This document shows positions 12,901 to 22,964 of a stretch of DNA of 64,000 nt, piece by piece. This stretch comes from Erodium maritimum (taxonomy: Eukaryota; Streptophyta; Magnoliopsida; Geraniales; Geraniaceae): NCBI GenBank assembly GCA_963921825.1, contig OY997589.1:3100001-3164000 (forward strand), written 5' to 3'. A program made the position numbers and the translations under genes. The notes under the pieces were generated by a model that was not told where the DNA came from, ran no database searches, and saw nothing but the letters and a program-made list of their open reading frames with translations. Each line of letters starts with the position of its first letter. Position 1 is the first letter of the stretch.

Positions 12901-13075
12901 CCGGACGAACCACTGTTCCCCCCCACACCAGCAAGCAAAGCCAGAAAAAACGAGAAAGAAGAGTAGAGTATACCTTCCCCGTACCAGACGCACGGCCAAG
13001 CTCCAACCAGACAGCACCCCGACGCCGTTCCGTGTCACGCGCCACCGATCGCCCGATCACTTCGCTCACCTCCTA

Positions 13076-13960
13076 GGGCCAGCATACTTTTACCCCTATC
13101 CTACAATGATTTTGTTTCAATTGTTTTGTTTTTTTTTTATCCTTTATCGATTACATTTATACAATTATAAAATGATCATTATAATTACCATTTATTAATC
13201 ACCTAATTACCTAATTAACATATATTTAATTCTAAAATGTTATTATAATTACCATTTATTAATTACCTAATTAATATCTAATTACCATTAATACTAATTA
13301 CCTAATTAATACTAATTGTTAATTAATACTAATAACCAATCAATACTAACCTAACTAATTAATACTAACAAAACCATCTTCTTCAACCTCACGATTCTAT
13401 GCACACAAAAAAAATTTAAAAACAGGGCATGCGTCAAGGGAAGAGAGGACGGCGGCGAAGCAGAGGGGGGCGAGGCAGCGGGGCTGATTTATGCCTCGCG
13501 CCCCTGCCCCCCGAACTCTTGCCCTTCTCCCCCACGCCCCCGCCCCTCACGCCTCTCACGAAACACCGCCCACACTGGACCGGACCCCGAACCCTGAACC
13601 TTCCCCTTCAACTCATGCCCCTGCCTCGCCATCACGCCCCGCATCGATGTGGGTGCTCTGATCCACCTCCATTGTTCACCATCCTCACTGTGTATCACTC
13701 AAATGTGTGTCACTCAATTTACTTCTTATTTCTCTCTTGATTCCTTTTTCCTGTTGGTGTAGATAAGGTAACCTTTTTTTCTCTACTGATATTATGTAGG
13801 AGAGAAAACATAAACCCTTAAAACAGAAAACAACAAGAGAGTCTGAGAATGGTTAATCGGAATTGAATCACGATTACAACATTTAATAGGAAATAAAAAT
13901 AACTACTAAACCTTTAAAATAGATCTTCTACCGACTAATATAATGAATGCCTAAATATTA
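13076..13960. other. AT-rich low-complexity spacer
   Basis: About 13140-13380 is built of repeated TTAATTA / CTAATTAATACTAA motifs without a fixed period. A GC-rich patch at 13429-13640 has overlapping short frames in both directions but no recognisable domain. No gene is supported here. Confidence 0.6.
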
Positions 13961-13961
13961 A

Positions 13962-14206
13962 GAGCATCTCTAATTATTTGACATAGCTAGTGTCAAGAAG
14001 TCATGGTAGTATGTGTTTTTTGGCTTCCTGACATGACTTCTTCAATGGTCTGACATGACTAGTGTCAAGAAGCCATAGTTTGTAGTGGTTTTTGGAACAA
14101 AATGAGTTTCTCTCTCCTCTAAAGTAGCTCCTACCACGACGCGCCATGCCAGCGAGTCGTGCCAACGCCTGCAATGACCCACTGACAGAACCCGCTGGAG
14201 GTGCTC
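13962..14206. mobile_element. Tourist-like MITE 1 (245 bp)
   Basis: Ends GAGCATCTC and, on the other strand, GAGCACCTC, flanked by TAA on both sides (13959-13961 and 14207-14209). A 3-bp TAA target duplication with GAGCA-type termini fits PIF/Harbinger MITEs. The inside is partly palindromic ('gtgtcaagaagcc', 'ttttggaacaaaatg'). Confidence 0.78.
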
Positions 14207-14209
14207 TAA

Positions 14210-14462
14210 GAGCATCTCCAATGATGCTGACACTAGTAGTGTCAATGAGCAGTGTCAGGAAGTGCTTTTTTGCTTCCTGACACTGCTCCTCCAATGGTCA
14301 GTGTCAAAGAGCCATGATAGTATTTTTGGAACAAAATGGCTTCCTAACACGATTTGACGTCGTTGCTGGAACCAGCCACGACCCGTTGACACGTACCCCC
14401 TGACATGACGCGCCGTGCCAACGCCTGCAACGATCCGCTGCCACGACGCGTTGGAGCTGCTC
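14210..14462. mobile_element. Tourist-like MITE 2 (253 bp), abutting MITE 1
   Basis: Ends GAGCATCTCCAATG and complementary GAGCAGCTCCAACG, flanked by TAA at 14207-14209 and 14463-14465. It is related to MITE 1 and shares the central TAA with it, so one copy probably inserted at the end of the other. Both lie within 800 bp upstream of the glycosyltransferase start codon. Confidence 0.8.
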
Positions 14463-14756
14463 TAAGAAATCATGACTTACAGTATACACGAAACCATAAC
14501 CATCACTACTCATTCTTTGATAATAACCAACTAACTAACTGCCCATTCTCTGTTTTGGATCACTTACTAACCCTAATTCATTTGGATCAACAAACGTGTT
14601 TTTACCAAACCGTCCACTCTTCTCACCATCAAGTCTAAAACCTTATCTCCTTCTTCATATATGAGATCAGAAAATTCACATTTTGAACCCAAATCTCAGC
14701 ATCAGCTTCACTCAAATATCTCTGTGTTCTTAATCTTGTTCTTAATCTTCTGAGCT

Positions 14757-16118
14757 ATGAAGCAACCCATTGTTCTCTACCCATCTCCGGGCAGAGGCCA
14801 CCTCGTCCCCATGGTCGAATTCGGCAACCACTTGCTAACCCACTTTCCCAATTCCTTCTCCGTCACCGTCATCGTCGCCGCCGCCGCTCCTTCCGTCGCC
14901 GCCGCCAACCCCGCCATCAATTTCCACCTCCTCCCCTCCATAGACGCCTCAGTCCCGCCGTTCGACCTCGTCGGCCTCCAGAACCCGAATCTCCGCCGCG
15001 CGCTGCTCAGCATTCCCAACGTGAAGGCCCTGGTGGCGGACTTCTTCTGCAGCGCCGCCGCGGAAGTCGCCGCCGGGCTCAACGTCCCCACATACTACTA
15101 CTTCACTTCCGGCGCCAACGGCCTCGCTCAGTTGCTGTACCTCCAAACCTTGCACAAGACCTTCACCAGAAGCTTCGCCGATCTGGGGGAGGAGATCGTC
15201 CGAGCCCCTGGCTTGCCGCCGATCCCGGCGTCGCAGATGCCGGTGGCGGTATTGGATCGGGCTTCGAGAATCTACGATTATTTCCTCGAGACATCGGGTC
15301 GGCTGATTGATTCGGCGGGAATCGTCATGAACACCTTCGATGTGCTCGACGAAAGGGCTATGAGAGCGATTGTGGCCGGAGATTGCGTCCCCGACGGGCC
15401 TACGCCGCCGGTTTACTGTATCGGCCCTCTGGTATCCGCCGCCGGCGGCGGTGAGAGACACGAGTGTCTTACCTGGCTCGATTCGCAACCGAGTCGAAGC
15501 GTTCTGTTCCTCTGCTTCGGAAGCATGGGAAGCTTCTCGAAGGAGCAGCTGAAGGAGATCGCCGTCGCGTTGGAGCGCAGCGCCGTGAGGTTCCTCTGGG
15601 TGATTCGCAGTCCCAAACCGGACCAAGACCTCCGGCTGTTGGTGGGAGCGGCGGAGCCGGAGCCAGATCTGGATCTGGAATCGATCCTTCCCGAAGGGTT
15701 CGCCGAGAGGACGAGAGAGAGAGGCTACGTGGTGAGGTTTTGGGCACCGCAGGAGGCGGTGCTGAGTCACGACTCGGTGGGCGGGTTCGTGACTCACTGC
15801 GGGTGGAACTCGATACTCGAAGCGGTGTGCGCTGGAGTGCCGATGATAGCTTGGCCTCTCTACGCGGAGCAGAAGATTAACAGGGCGTTTCTGGTGGAGG
15901 AAGCTAAGGCGGCTCTGACGGTGGCGGGATCGGGAGGCGGGTTCGTGAGCGCAACCGAGATGGAGGAGCGAGTGACTGAGTTGATGGACTCGGAGAAAGG
16001 ACGGGCTGTGAGAGAGCGAGTCAAGGTCTTGCGAGAGGGAGCGAAGGCTGCGTTGAGTGAGGGCGGGTCGTCTCGCAAAGCACTGGCCGAGTTGTCCGAG
16101 TCACTTAAGCGTGCTTAA
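14757..16118 (+). CDS. UDP-glycosyltransferase, UGT88-like (453 aa)
   Basis: A family-1 glycosyltransferase predicted to move glucose from UDP-glucose to a hydroxyl of a small molecule, typically a flavonoid or other phenolic, in the cytosol. The frame is a single intact exon of normal length for the family. Near the N-terminus 'SPGRGHLVPM' carries the catalytic His15, and Asp95 in 'LVADFF' is the likely partner Asp. The C-terminal PSPG box spans residues 329-372, begins 'WAPQEAVLSH', includes 'HCGWNS' and ends 'YAEQ'; Trp at box position 22 and Gln at position 44 are the usual UDP-glucose signature. The overall pattern ('VLYPSPGRGHLV', 'SRSVLFLCFGSMGSF', 'GVPMIAWPLYAEQ') matches the UGT88 group, which includes phloretin and flavonoid/isoflavonoid glucosyltransferases. 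The acceptor cannot be read from sequence. The coding region is much GC-richer than its surroundings. Two MITEs sit in its upstream region. Confidence 0.93.
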   Translation: MKQPIVLYPSPGRGHLVPMVEFGNHLLTHFPNSFSVTVIVAAAAPSVAAANPAINFHLLPSIDASVPPFDLVGLQNPNLRRALLSIPNVKALVADFFCSAAAEVAAGLNVPTYYYFTSGANGLAQLLYLQTLHKTFTRSFADLGEEIVRAPGLPPIPASQMPVAVLDRASRIYDYFLETSGRLIDSAGIVMNTFDVLDERAMRAIVAGDCVPDGPTPPVYCIGPLVSAAGGGERHECLTWLDSQPSRSVLFLCFGSMGSFSKEQLKEIAVALERSAVRFLWVIRSPKPDQDLRLLVGAAEPEPDLDLESILPEGFAERTRERGYVVRFWAPQEAVLSHDSVGGFVTHCGWNSILEAVCAGVPMIAWPLYAEQKINRAFLVEEAKAALTVAGSGGGFVSATEMEERVTELMDSEKGRAVRERVKVLREGAKAALSEGGSSRKALAELSESLKRA

Positions 16119-16129
16119 AGTATAGATAT

Positions 16130-16527
16130 GTATGTATAAGTTTCAATCTGGTCCTTTTGATACTGGACGTAGAAAATTTTGGTTTCTTAGACCTTCAGGA
16201 TCTGCGTACCCACTCATAGCTTCAGGGTCTGCGTACTCATTCATTGTGTTTGTTGGTCTTCCCTTGTGTGGGACTTTAGGGTATGCGTACTCATTCATTG
16301 TGTTTGTTGGTCTTTCCCGGTGTAGTGATTCAAGGTCTGCGTGCCCGTTCTTAGCTTTTATGAGGTTGAGCGACATGTCAGCGCTCGCTTCACTTGTTCC
16401 CTTAAAAGACGACTTTGAGCGTCTTGGGGTTCTTTATTGTTGGTTTGTAACTAAATCTTATTTTCCTCTTTCTCCTCGAAAGAGGGTTTATAAAACTTTC
16501 AATATGCATTGCCGATAAAAAAAAAAT
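16130..16527 (+). repeat. Probable retroposon 3'-end fragment ending in poly-A
   Basis: Directly after the glycosyltransferase stop, two to three imperfect repeats of about 55 bp share 'GCGTACTCATTCATTGTG' and 'TTTGTTGGTCTT'. The segment ends in an A run at 16518-16527 and resembles the 3' tail of a LINE. No target-site duplication was found, and it might instead be the native 3' UTR of the gene. Confidence 0.4.
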
Positions 16528-16609
16528 GAATTGTCTAAATGTCAATGACGATCATGCCAAAAATCACCCAAAACCTACCTCGTCGACTAACTAATGTATA
16601 GATGAAGAT

Positions 16610-17974
16610 AGTCAAAAAGCTCTCCACTACCTTCAAGTGAGGTTCTCACTACCCTACTTAGGGTTTACTGTAGCAGTCGTCGCCGCCGCCGACCACCGTC
16701 CCACCGCCTGTCCTGCACCGTCTGCAGCCCCTCCTTCCTCGTCGCTCCTCCTTTCCGCACCAGCACCATGGTTCTACCCATCTCACGCCGCCGGCACGAA
16801 GGCCCCCCCCCCCTCTAGGGCACCATGGTCGCCGGACCTTCCCCCCATCCTCGCTCCTTCACAACCGGCCACCTTCGCCCCTTCACGATCGACCACCCCA
16901 ACCCCACATTGATTCTGCATAACCATGGGTGGTCCATGCATGGTGCGATCCACGATCTGACGTGGTTGCACCCGTCTCCCTGGAGCCGACCCATGCCGGA
17001 TCCCGCCCGGTCTCTTACCGCCAGCCACTGCTATCGCCGCCCCTTACCGGAATGAGACCAGGGAATCCGGCGACAGGAGTCCTTGTATCAGGGCCTGGCC
17101 CCCGTCCCCTCATCGGCGCACACTGCGATCCCTGCCTACCAATGGGATCCGGTGCACTGCTTCTCCTGGTCATCATCGTCTTACCAGCCAGGGTATGCTA
17201 ACCCGGGGATCGGGCTACACCCTAGAATGGCTCCTCACTCCACGGGGCAAGCAAACCCTAAGAGGTTCGCGAACAGTAGGGGACATGCAAACCATGGTAA
17301 TCGGAGTACTACTGTTAGGGTTTTGGTCCCGACTCCAACGATAGCCAAACGTCATGGAGAGGAAGTCCCAAGCCCACATTCACATCTGAAGATCGGGGCA
17401 AAGTGGAAGACACCTGATCCGAGATTGGGAGAACTGAAGGACTGCACCTTGGCCCGCCGGATGATCCTGGGATTCACCACTGCCGTTGGACCAAGACCCA
17501 GGGTGATTAAGACGGGTCATAAGCCGGAGTCCAAGATGCTGCCAACCAACACCGAGCAAGTACAGGAGCGGGAAGTCAGCCCGGGGGACTACACTCCCCC
17601 GGGGGATGAATGATCCCCTAGGGCGGGGGTGGGAAGGACCGTCAGGGGCCTATACCCACAGACCCGGGACGTCTAAAGTCGGGAAGTCTCGGGGAATCCG
17701 CAACCAATACTATCTTTCATTTCAGTTTATTTGGTTTAGGGCGAATAATGTTTTGGCTAGATAGTTTCTGTTATGTTATTTATTTACTTTTCGAAACATT
17801 GGATCGAGGAACTCTTGAGTTCGGATCCGCGGAAAAAAAGCAGACTATATGTATGGAACCATGTGCGCCCGATGGGTCACGGCCGATCGGGACAAAAGCT
17901 GGTGTCCGGGACTGTTAGGTCCCTCCTTGTAAGCATGATAAGATCGTAATACTACTTCTTTCCCGTTTCAAAAA
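16610..17974 (+). mobile_element. Short LINE-like retroposon with 17-bp target duplication
   Basis: The segment is bounded by an exact 17-bp direct repeat AATGTATAGATGAAGAT (16593-16609 and 17975-17991) and ends in an A run just before the right copy, the hallmark of target-primed reverse transcription on the plus strand. At 1.36 kb it is far shorter than a full L1. The inside has GC-rich proline-rich frames (about 16637-16912 and 17083-17613) but no reverse transcriptase or DUF4283. It may be an internally deleted LINE or a non-autonomous element carrying LINE-like ends. I cannot assign its frames. Confidence 0.8.
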
Positions 17975-18834
17975 AATGTATAGATGAAGATCACTAAACC
18001 CGTCTTGTTGTTCGGAGGCAAAATACCCTCTCCAAATAGAGGGGTGAGTAGGGAGCACAAATTTGTAAACCCGATATTAAAAATTTCTTGGGAAAAAATA
18101 TCTTGAATTCGTTTTTTTTTGTTACAATTTTATGAAATTACTATTCCACTCTTATAATTAAGATTTAAAAAATAAAGTAAAAGACAAATAAATAAATCTC
18201 TGCGTACTTTTTTTTTTAGAGAAACAATAATATTATTAATGTAAAAGCATTTCGGTGCCGTCGGAAACCCGAGGCACCTTACAGAGGAAACAAACTAACA
18301 TAACATGAAAGACATAAGCAGGAAAATAAATTTTGCTCTTTGACATAGGGGCGGTCGGAGGGGTGGGACTGCGGTAGCGTCCAAGGACACCGTTACAGTA
18401 TACTACAACCATAAGATACTGATCGAGCAGGTCAGAGGATAAACAAGCAGTGGTGGACCTATTACTCCCCCGGTAAGTCAGCGTGCGTCGTCCTCCCTTG
18501 ACTGATAATGGTAGGGCTCCTGAACGCGGGATTGCTGACTCCGAAGTGGTAGGAAAGTAACACAGCGACTGTTGGTGGTACCCTTGCCACCAATTCACCA
18601 GGGAGAAGGTACAGTCGACCAACCTCTCCCTGGCCTTCCCAGCACTCATTCCTGGAGGCGAGGGTGCTTGAAGCCCCCCGCCGCTGTTGAAGACGCCCCA
18701 TTCGACGTCGCTGATTCTTCATCCTCCGCTGAGTCCTCTTCTCTCTCAGCCCTCTTGTTTCCTGACAATGACGGCGTCAGGTCACGTGGTAACCAACCTA
18801 CTGGCATATCACCATCATCTGCTCCCTGTTGACC

Positions 18835-20558
18835 CTAGCGCCCCATGTCCTCTCGCCTCGGGGGAGTCCGAGGGGTCCCCTTGGACTGATCTCCTTTCCC
18901 TAACCCACTCAAGTATGTCCAGTTCGTCCCTGGGATAGCCTTCCCATGTTTCGCCTTTTCAAGCGCCGATCTCGGGTCCCCTGGTGCCTTCAACGAGGAT
19001 CCCCGTACACCCCCCTCGACCGGACAGACCGGGAACAGGTGTCCCGCAAAACAGCATCCAAAACAATGCTCATGTAAATATTCGTACGAGATATACAGAC
19101 GAGTTCGTACCTGAGACACCGACAGCCGGAACCAGAGTTGACTTTATAATGGAACCCGAATGGCAGCCCTGATTTCGATCTTCATGAAGTCTCCCCAGCA
19201 GAGACCCTTCTTGTCTACATCTACTCCTTGACAAACCCCCAGCGTGTTGCCAATCCTGAAGCCCACATCACTCGTCCACGCCACCACTGGCAGGTTCGAG
19301 ACTCGCGCCCACACCGAAAAGTGGTGGAATTGCAGATCCGAGACATGCATGTGAGCCCGTAGATCCGTGAATAAGACCAAAGAGTCCCAAAAAGACCAGG
19401 GCTCACCCAACAGGACCCGTTCCTTTTCCTTTGCAGACCTGAAGAAAAAAGCAACAAGACCGCCCTCCAGAGGTTTGGCCTCGACTTTCATTCCCCAGAG
19501 GTCATCCATTCGTGCCACCACCGACTTCCAATATATCTTCTTGGTAATTAGAACCTTTGCTGCTAGCGCAAATCGATACATATTCCCCCGTCCAGTGACC
19601 TCTTGGACTGGCACAACAACCTCCTTGATCCTCATATCTCCCATTTGGGAGTCCAAACTCCCAATCGGCTCCCCTGGAGGTCGACTCCGTCATAGATAGG
19701 GGTCACCCGCTTGGGTCGAACTCAGGCCCCCCTACGTTGCTGCCCAATGCCGGCCCCCTCACCCAAGCCACTCAGCCTCTCCTCATTATTCTGGCATGCA
19801 CCAAATCTCGTAGCCCACCGGGCCACATCACCACCACCACCCTGGGCCCATATCAACTTCTGACCCAAAGTAGCAGCCCATCGGGCATCGCCCATGAACC
19901 CACGACCCGGCTCCGGCGACCGCTCAACCCTACCCGGTTCCACAGCCGCCACACCCTTCCTCTTTCTTCGGCGCCAAGCAAGCTCCTCTGGTGTCTCCTC
20001 CGGAAACTCCTCCGGCGTGAAGGCCGAATCCGAGGAGACCGGTATAGGCGTGTGCTCCTCCTCCATTGATGCCGGCAGTGAAGGACCACCGGCGGCGACC
20101 CGAGCCACACCTATCCTCTCTGTCCGCCCCAGCACGCTGCCCGTCTTCCTTGGCCGAGGCCCCCTCGCCGGCCTGCGACGGAGACAGGCTGGCCCCGATC
20201 GAACACGGCCACCCGGGACCCAGCCCGTCTCCTCCCCGGCCGAGAAACACAACTCCGGCGTTCCTCCCGTCCTGGTTGTCCACGTCCCCTCCGACTGCCC
20301 GGGTTCGTCCGGCATCTCCATCGCCACACCCATCCCCGGCCGCACCACCACACAGCCATCCTCCCTCGCCGTCACAGCCGCATGCAACACCTCCTCCCCA
20401 GCCGCGTGCATCGCCTCCTCCTCCGGTTCTTCATCTGGAAGTTCCGTGCCGGAGCCGTACTCGACGTCCGGATCACTCCTCTCCGGCAGACAGGGTCCCC
20501 AGTGGACGCCCCCATCGCCGGCCCGCTCTCCGTCTCCCACCTCGCTCGAGATCTCCAT
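18835..20558 (-). pseudogene. LINE ORF1 remnant (DUF4283 and zinc knuckle)
   Basis: ORF1 of plant L1 elements binds RNA and acts as chaperone. The frame starts at ATG 20558 ('MEISSEVGDGER') with an acidic, low-complexity N-terminal part that ends at a stop at 19722. In another frame, 19656-19144 encodes a clear DUF4283 domain ('FFFRSAKEKERVLLGEPWSF', 'HHFSVWARVSNLPVVAW'). After one in-frame stop the same frame continues at 19119-18835 with a CX2CX4HX4C zinc knuckle ('CFGCCFAGHLFPVC'). So one frameshift and one nonsense codon break the gene. The N-terminal part is unlike that of most LINE ORF1 proteins that I know. Confidence 0.8.
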
Positions 20559-20675
20559 GAAGACAGTCGCCAATCGCAAAAACACCAAACCCTAGCAGAG
20601 TAGCAAAGGAGGCGCTGCGCTGTTTCACATTAATTTTTATTTGCCTTTCGAATTAGACCCACCTACTAAATAATA

Positions 20676-22361
20676 GGGTTAAATATTGAAACTTACTCTT
20701 AAGTATTGGTCACGAACACTATACTACCTATGTTTGCAAAATCACAAATGCAGTACCTAAACTATTGGTCACGTGATTCTGTCAGTAAAAATGGATGGAA
20801 TATTCCATTAAATAGATGGAATATTCCATTCTGTTAGTAATGTGACAACATGAGTCAGTTAGTGGAGAGTGAAATGACAATTTTACCCCTATTCATTTAA
20901 ACCTTATGTCTTTTATATGGGAAATTACTATTTGATCCTTATGAATATAATAAATCTAACTTAAAAAATAATAAAAACAGAATTAACTAATAAAACATAA
21001 TAAATTAAAAATTAAAAAATTCCTTAACATGTTTTAAATTCCCTAATCGGTTCATCTTCCTTAGTTAGCCAAACCATTACAGATCTCATCATGCCCTCTT
21101 CTCTGGCACAATTTCAATTCAACAAGTTCTTCATCCTCTTCATGTGGAAATTTTCTCTCGGTCACTTCCGGAGATCCACGACCAAACAAGGAGGTTCTCT
21201 TCTTCTCTAACGCAACGACATCGTCACTTTCCGGGGTTACAAGTTGGGGGTTTTGAAACTTGAATGAAGATCTGAAATGAGGACCTTCGATTTGAGTGTT
21301 TTTGTCAAGGTGACGAGTTCTCGCCGGAGCTCGAGTTCCAGATCAGCCGCCACGGCTCGTCCTCGTCCTTGCCGTCGTCGTCGCCGCTCAACCTCGCAGT
21401 TTCGTTGCTCTCCGGAGAAGAGCCATAGAGCAGATCGAATCTATCACTCATCGGAGGAATGAGTTCTTCCTTGCTCCTAATCGTCTCAATCTCGGCTTGA
21501 AGGTGACGGAGCCTTGCTCCTAGTCTTTCTCGTTGTTTTCTTTTGATTTTTGGGTTTTTTCTGGTATCAAAGAGGAACATGGAGCATTTCTGCTCTTGAC
21601 TCTTCATTTCCAAAATTCATGTGTTGGTGGGTTTTGTTTCTAGGTCCCAAACCGAAACCCAACGAAGATTATCGGAGACGAAATCTATTTTAGAATAGTC
21701 GGAGAAAGGTTGAACTCGGTCGGAGATGAACTCAGAGATTAAAAGAAGATAGAAAAAATGATGAACTAGACGATTTTCCTCCCGCTCAAATAACTCAAGT
21801 GACCTGTTGATATGATTCCTCTGTGTTGATTGGTTTTATTTTGATTTGGAGTTCTTCAGAATCGTTTGGTTTGGAGCTGATGAACACGATGAGCAATAGG
21901 GAAAAAAATATGAAAATAAATTAAAGAAGAAATGGAAAAAATAAATTTTTGATTTTGAAAAACATAGTGAAAAAATGGAAATTAAAAAAAGAATAAAGAA
22001 TAAAATATTGGAAAAATAATTATTAGATTTAGTAGAAAATAAATACACAAAAATTAGAACAAATTAAATCAAAATTTATAATAACAAAAAAAAGTTAAAA
22101 AAATATATTTTACAGAATTAATTAAAACATTAATGAATGGTTAAGAAATTAATGATGGAGAAGGGTAAAGTAGTCTTTCAACTCATATTGTTAACTTAAT
22201 TTAATTACTCAAGGGTAAAACAGTCATTACACGTCCATCTGTTAGTTTTTTTAAACAGAATCACGGGACCAATAGTTTAGGTATTGCATTTGTGATTTTA
22301 CAAACATAGGTAGTGTAGTGTTCGTGACCAATACTTAAGAGTAAGTTTCAATATTTAACCC
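20676..22361. mobile_element. Non-autonomous Mutator-type element (1686 bp)
   Basis: Long terminal inverted repeats of about 107 bp (20676-20782 and 22255-22361) begin GGGTTAAATATTGAAACTTA and differ at only about four positions. They are flanked by an exact 9-bp direct repeat TAAATAATA (20667-20675 and 22362-22370). Long inverted repeats with a 9-bp duplication define MULEs. No transposase frame is visible. The inside holds a minus-strand frame of about 100 codons (21607-21305, 'MKSQEQKCSMFLFDTRKN...') that I do not recognise and that may be a captured gene piece. The near-identity of the ends implies a fairly recent insertion. Confidence 0.9.
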
Positions 22362-22393
22362 TAAATAATAACGTGTTATAATCTCTGCGTACT

Positions 22394-22964
22394 AAGAAAC
22401 TCAAGGAACATAAACTTTTTGTTAATTAAATTATAATTCTAAGTGTAAAATTATCGTTTTAAAACAAAATTTAAAATTTATGCAAAGTGCAATAAAAACA
22501 TAAGTGCATAGCAATTTTCTGCAATTATATCAAAAAGAGTACAAGCTACAAAATGAAAATACTTCATATTTTATTTTGTAATTATACCAAAATATAATCA
22601 CTTAAAAATAATAGAAATCAAGAGTTTCTCCCTATAATTAAACAGATACATAAGGTCTTAGATCTTTACAAGTTCCAAACATTCCAACTGTTTCTACTAG
22701 GACTCTAAACCCATAATAATTTAAATCACCCACATGAGCAAAACCTCTGAACACAACAGAGATCAGATCAGAAATTGATACTACATTAAAAAGAACCAAA
22801 ACTAACAATTGAAGCTTTATAGGTACTGTCTGATACTGCCCAATTCAATTGCCCAAACTTACCACAGAGCTACTACTACTCCTGTTTGTATCCGATGCTC
22901 AATCTTTCACCATTCCGGCCATCTGCATCCCAAAAATGCTGACAAGCCGAGGCTTCATCGGTGC
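22394..22964. other. Spacer and 3' UTR of helicase copy A
   Basis: AT-rich DNA downstream of the minus-strand helicase gene. The part from about 22640 to 22964 is less AT-rich and probably holds its 3' UTR. I cannot place the cleavage site. Confidence 0.45.

Larger units (their letters stand above)
5466..13075 (-). mobile_element. L1-type LINE 1, interrupted by LTR B
   Basis: A non-LTR retrotransposon on the minus strand. Its 3' end is marked by a T run at 5466-5475 (the poly-A tail read on plus). Going up from there come RNase H, zf-RVT, reverse transcriptase and the endonuclease domain, the normal reverse order of a minus-strand plant L1 ORF2. The 5' end is uncertain: GC-rich LINE-like sequence fades into AT-rich DNA at about 13.08 kb and no ORF1 with a DUF4283 domain is present, so the copy is probably 5'-truncated. 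I could not find a convincing target-site duplication. An LTR-like element at 5797-8750 is inserted in it. Confidence 0.85.
18209..22379 (-). mobile_element. LINE 2, ORF1 only, split by a Mutator-type element
   Basis: A minus-strand LINE: its poly-A tail is the T run at about 18207-18217. An exact 14-bp direct repeat AATCTCTGCGTACT flanks the whole (18195-18208 and 22380-22393). The right copy lies beyond the Mutator-type element 20676-22361, so that element inserted into the LINE near its 5' end. Without it the LINE is only about 2.5 kb: a short leader, ORF1 and a 3' tail. Reverse transcriptase and endonuclease (ORF2) are absent, so it could only have moved with machinery supplied in trans, or it lost ORF2 by deletion after insertion. 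Confidence 0.85.

Noticed and set aside
12544-13069. Overlapping frames of 134-164 codons upstream of the LINE 1 endonuclease
   Set aside because: They have no DUF4283 or zinc knuckle and overlap in two frames; treated as LINE leader or decayed sequence.
13120-13139. The T run near 13.13 kb as a target-site border of LINE 1
   Set aside because: The shared 'TATCCT' near both LINE ends is only six to seven bases and can occur by chance in such AT-rich DNA.
14949-15797. A 282-codon open frame antisense to the glycosyltransferase
   Set aside because: It is the shadow of a GC-rich coding region; it has no domain and ends inside the UGT gene.
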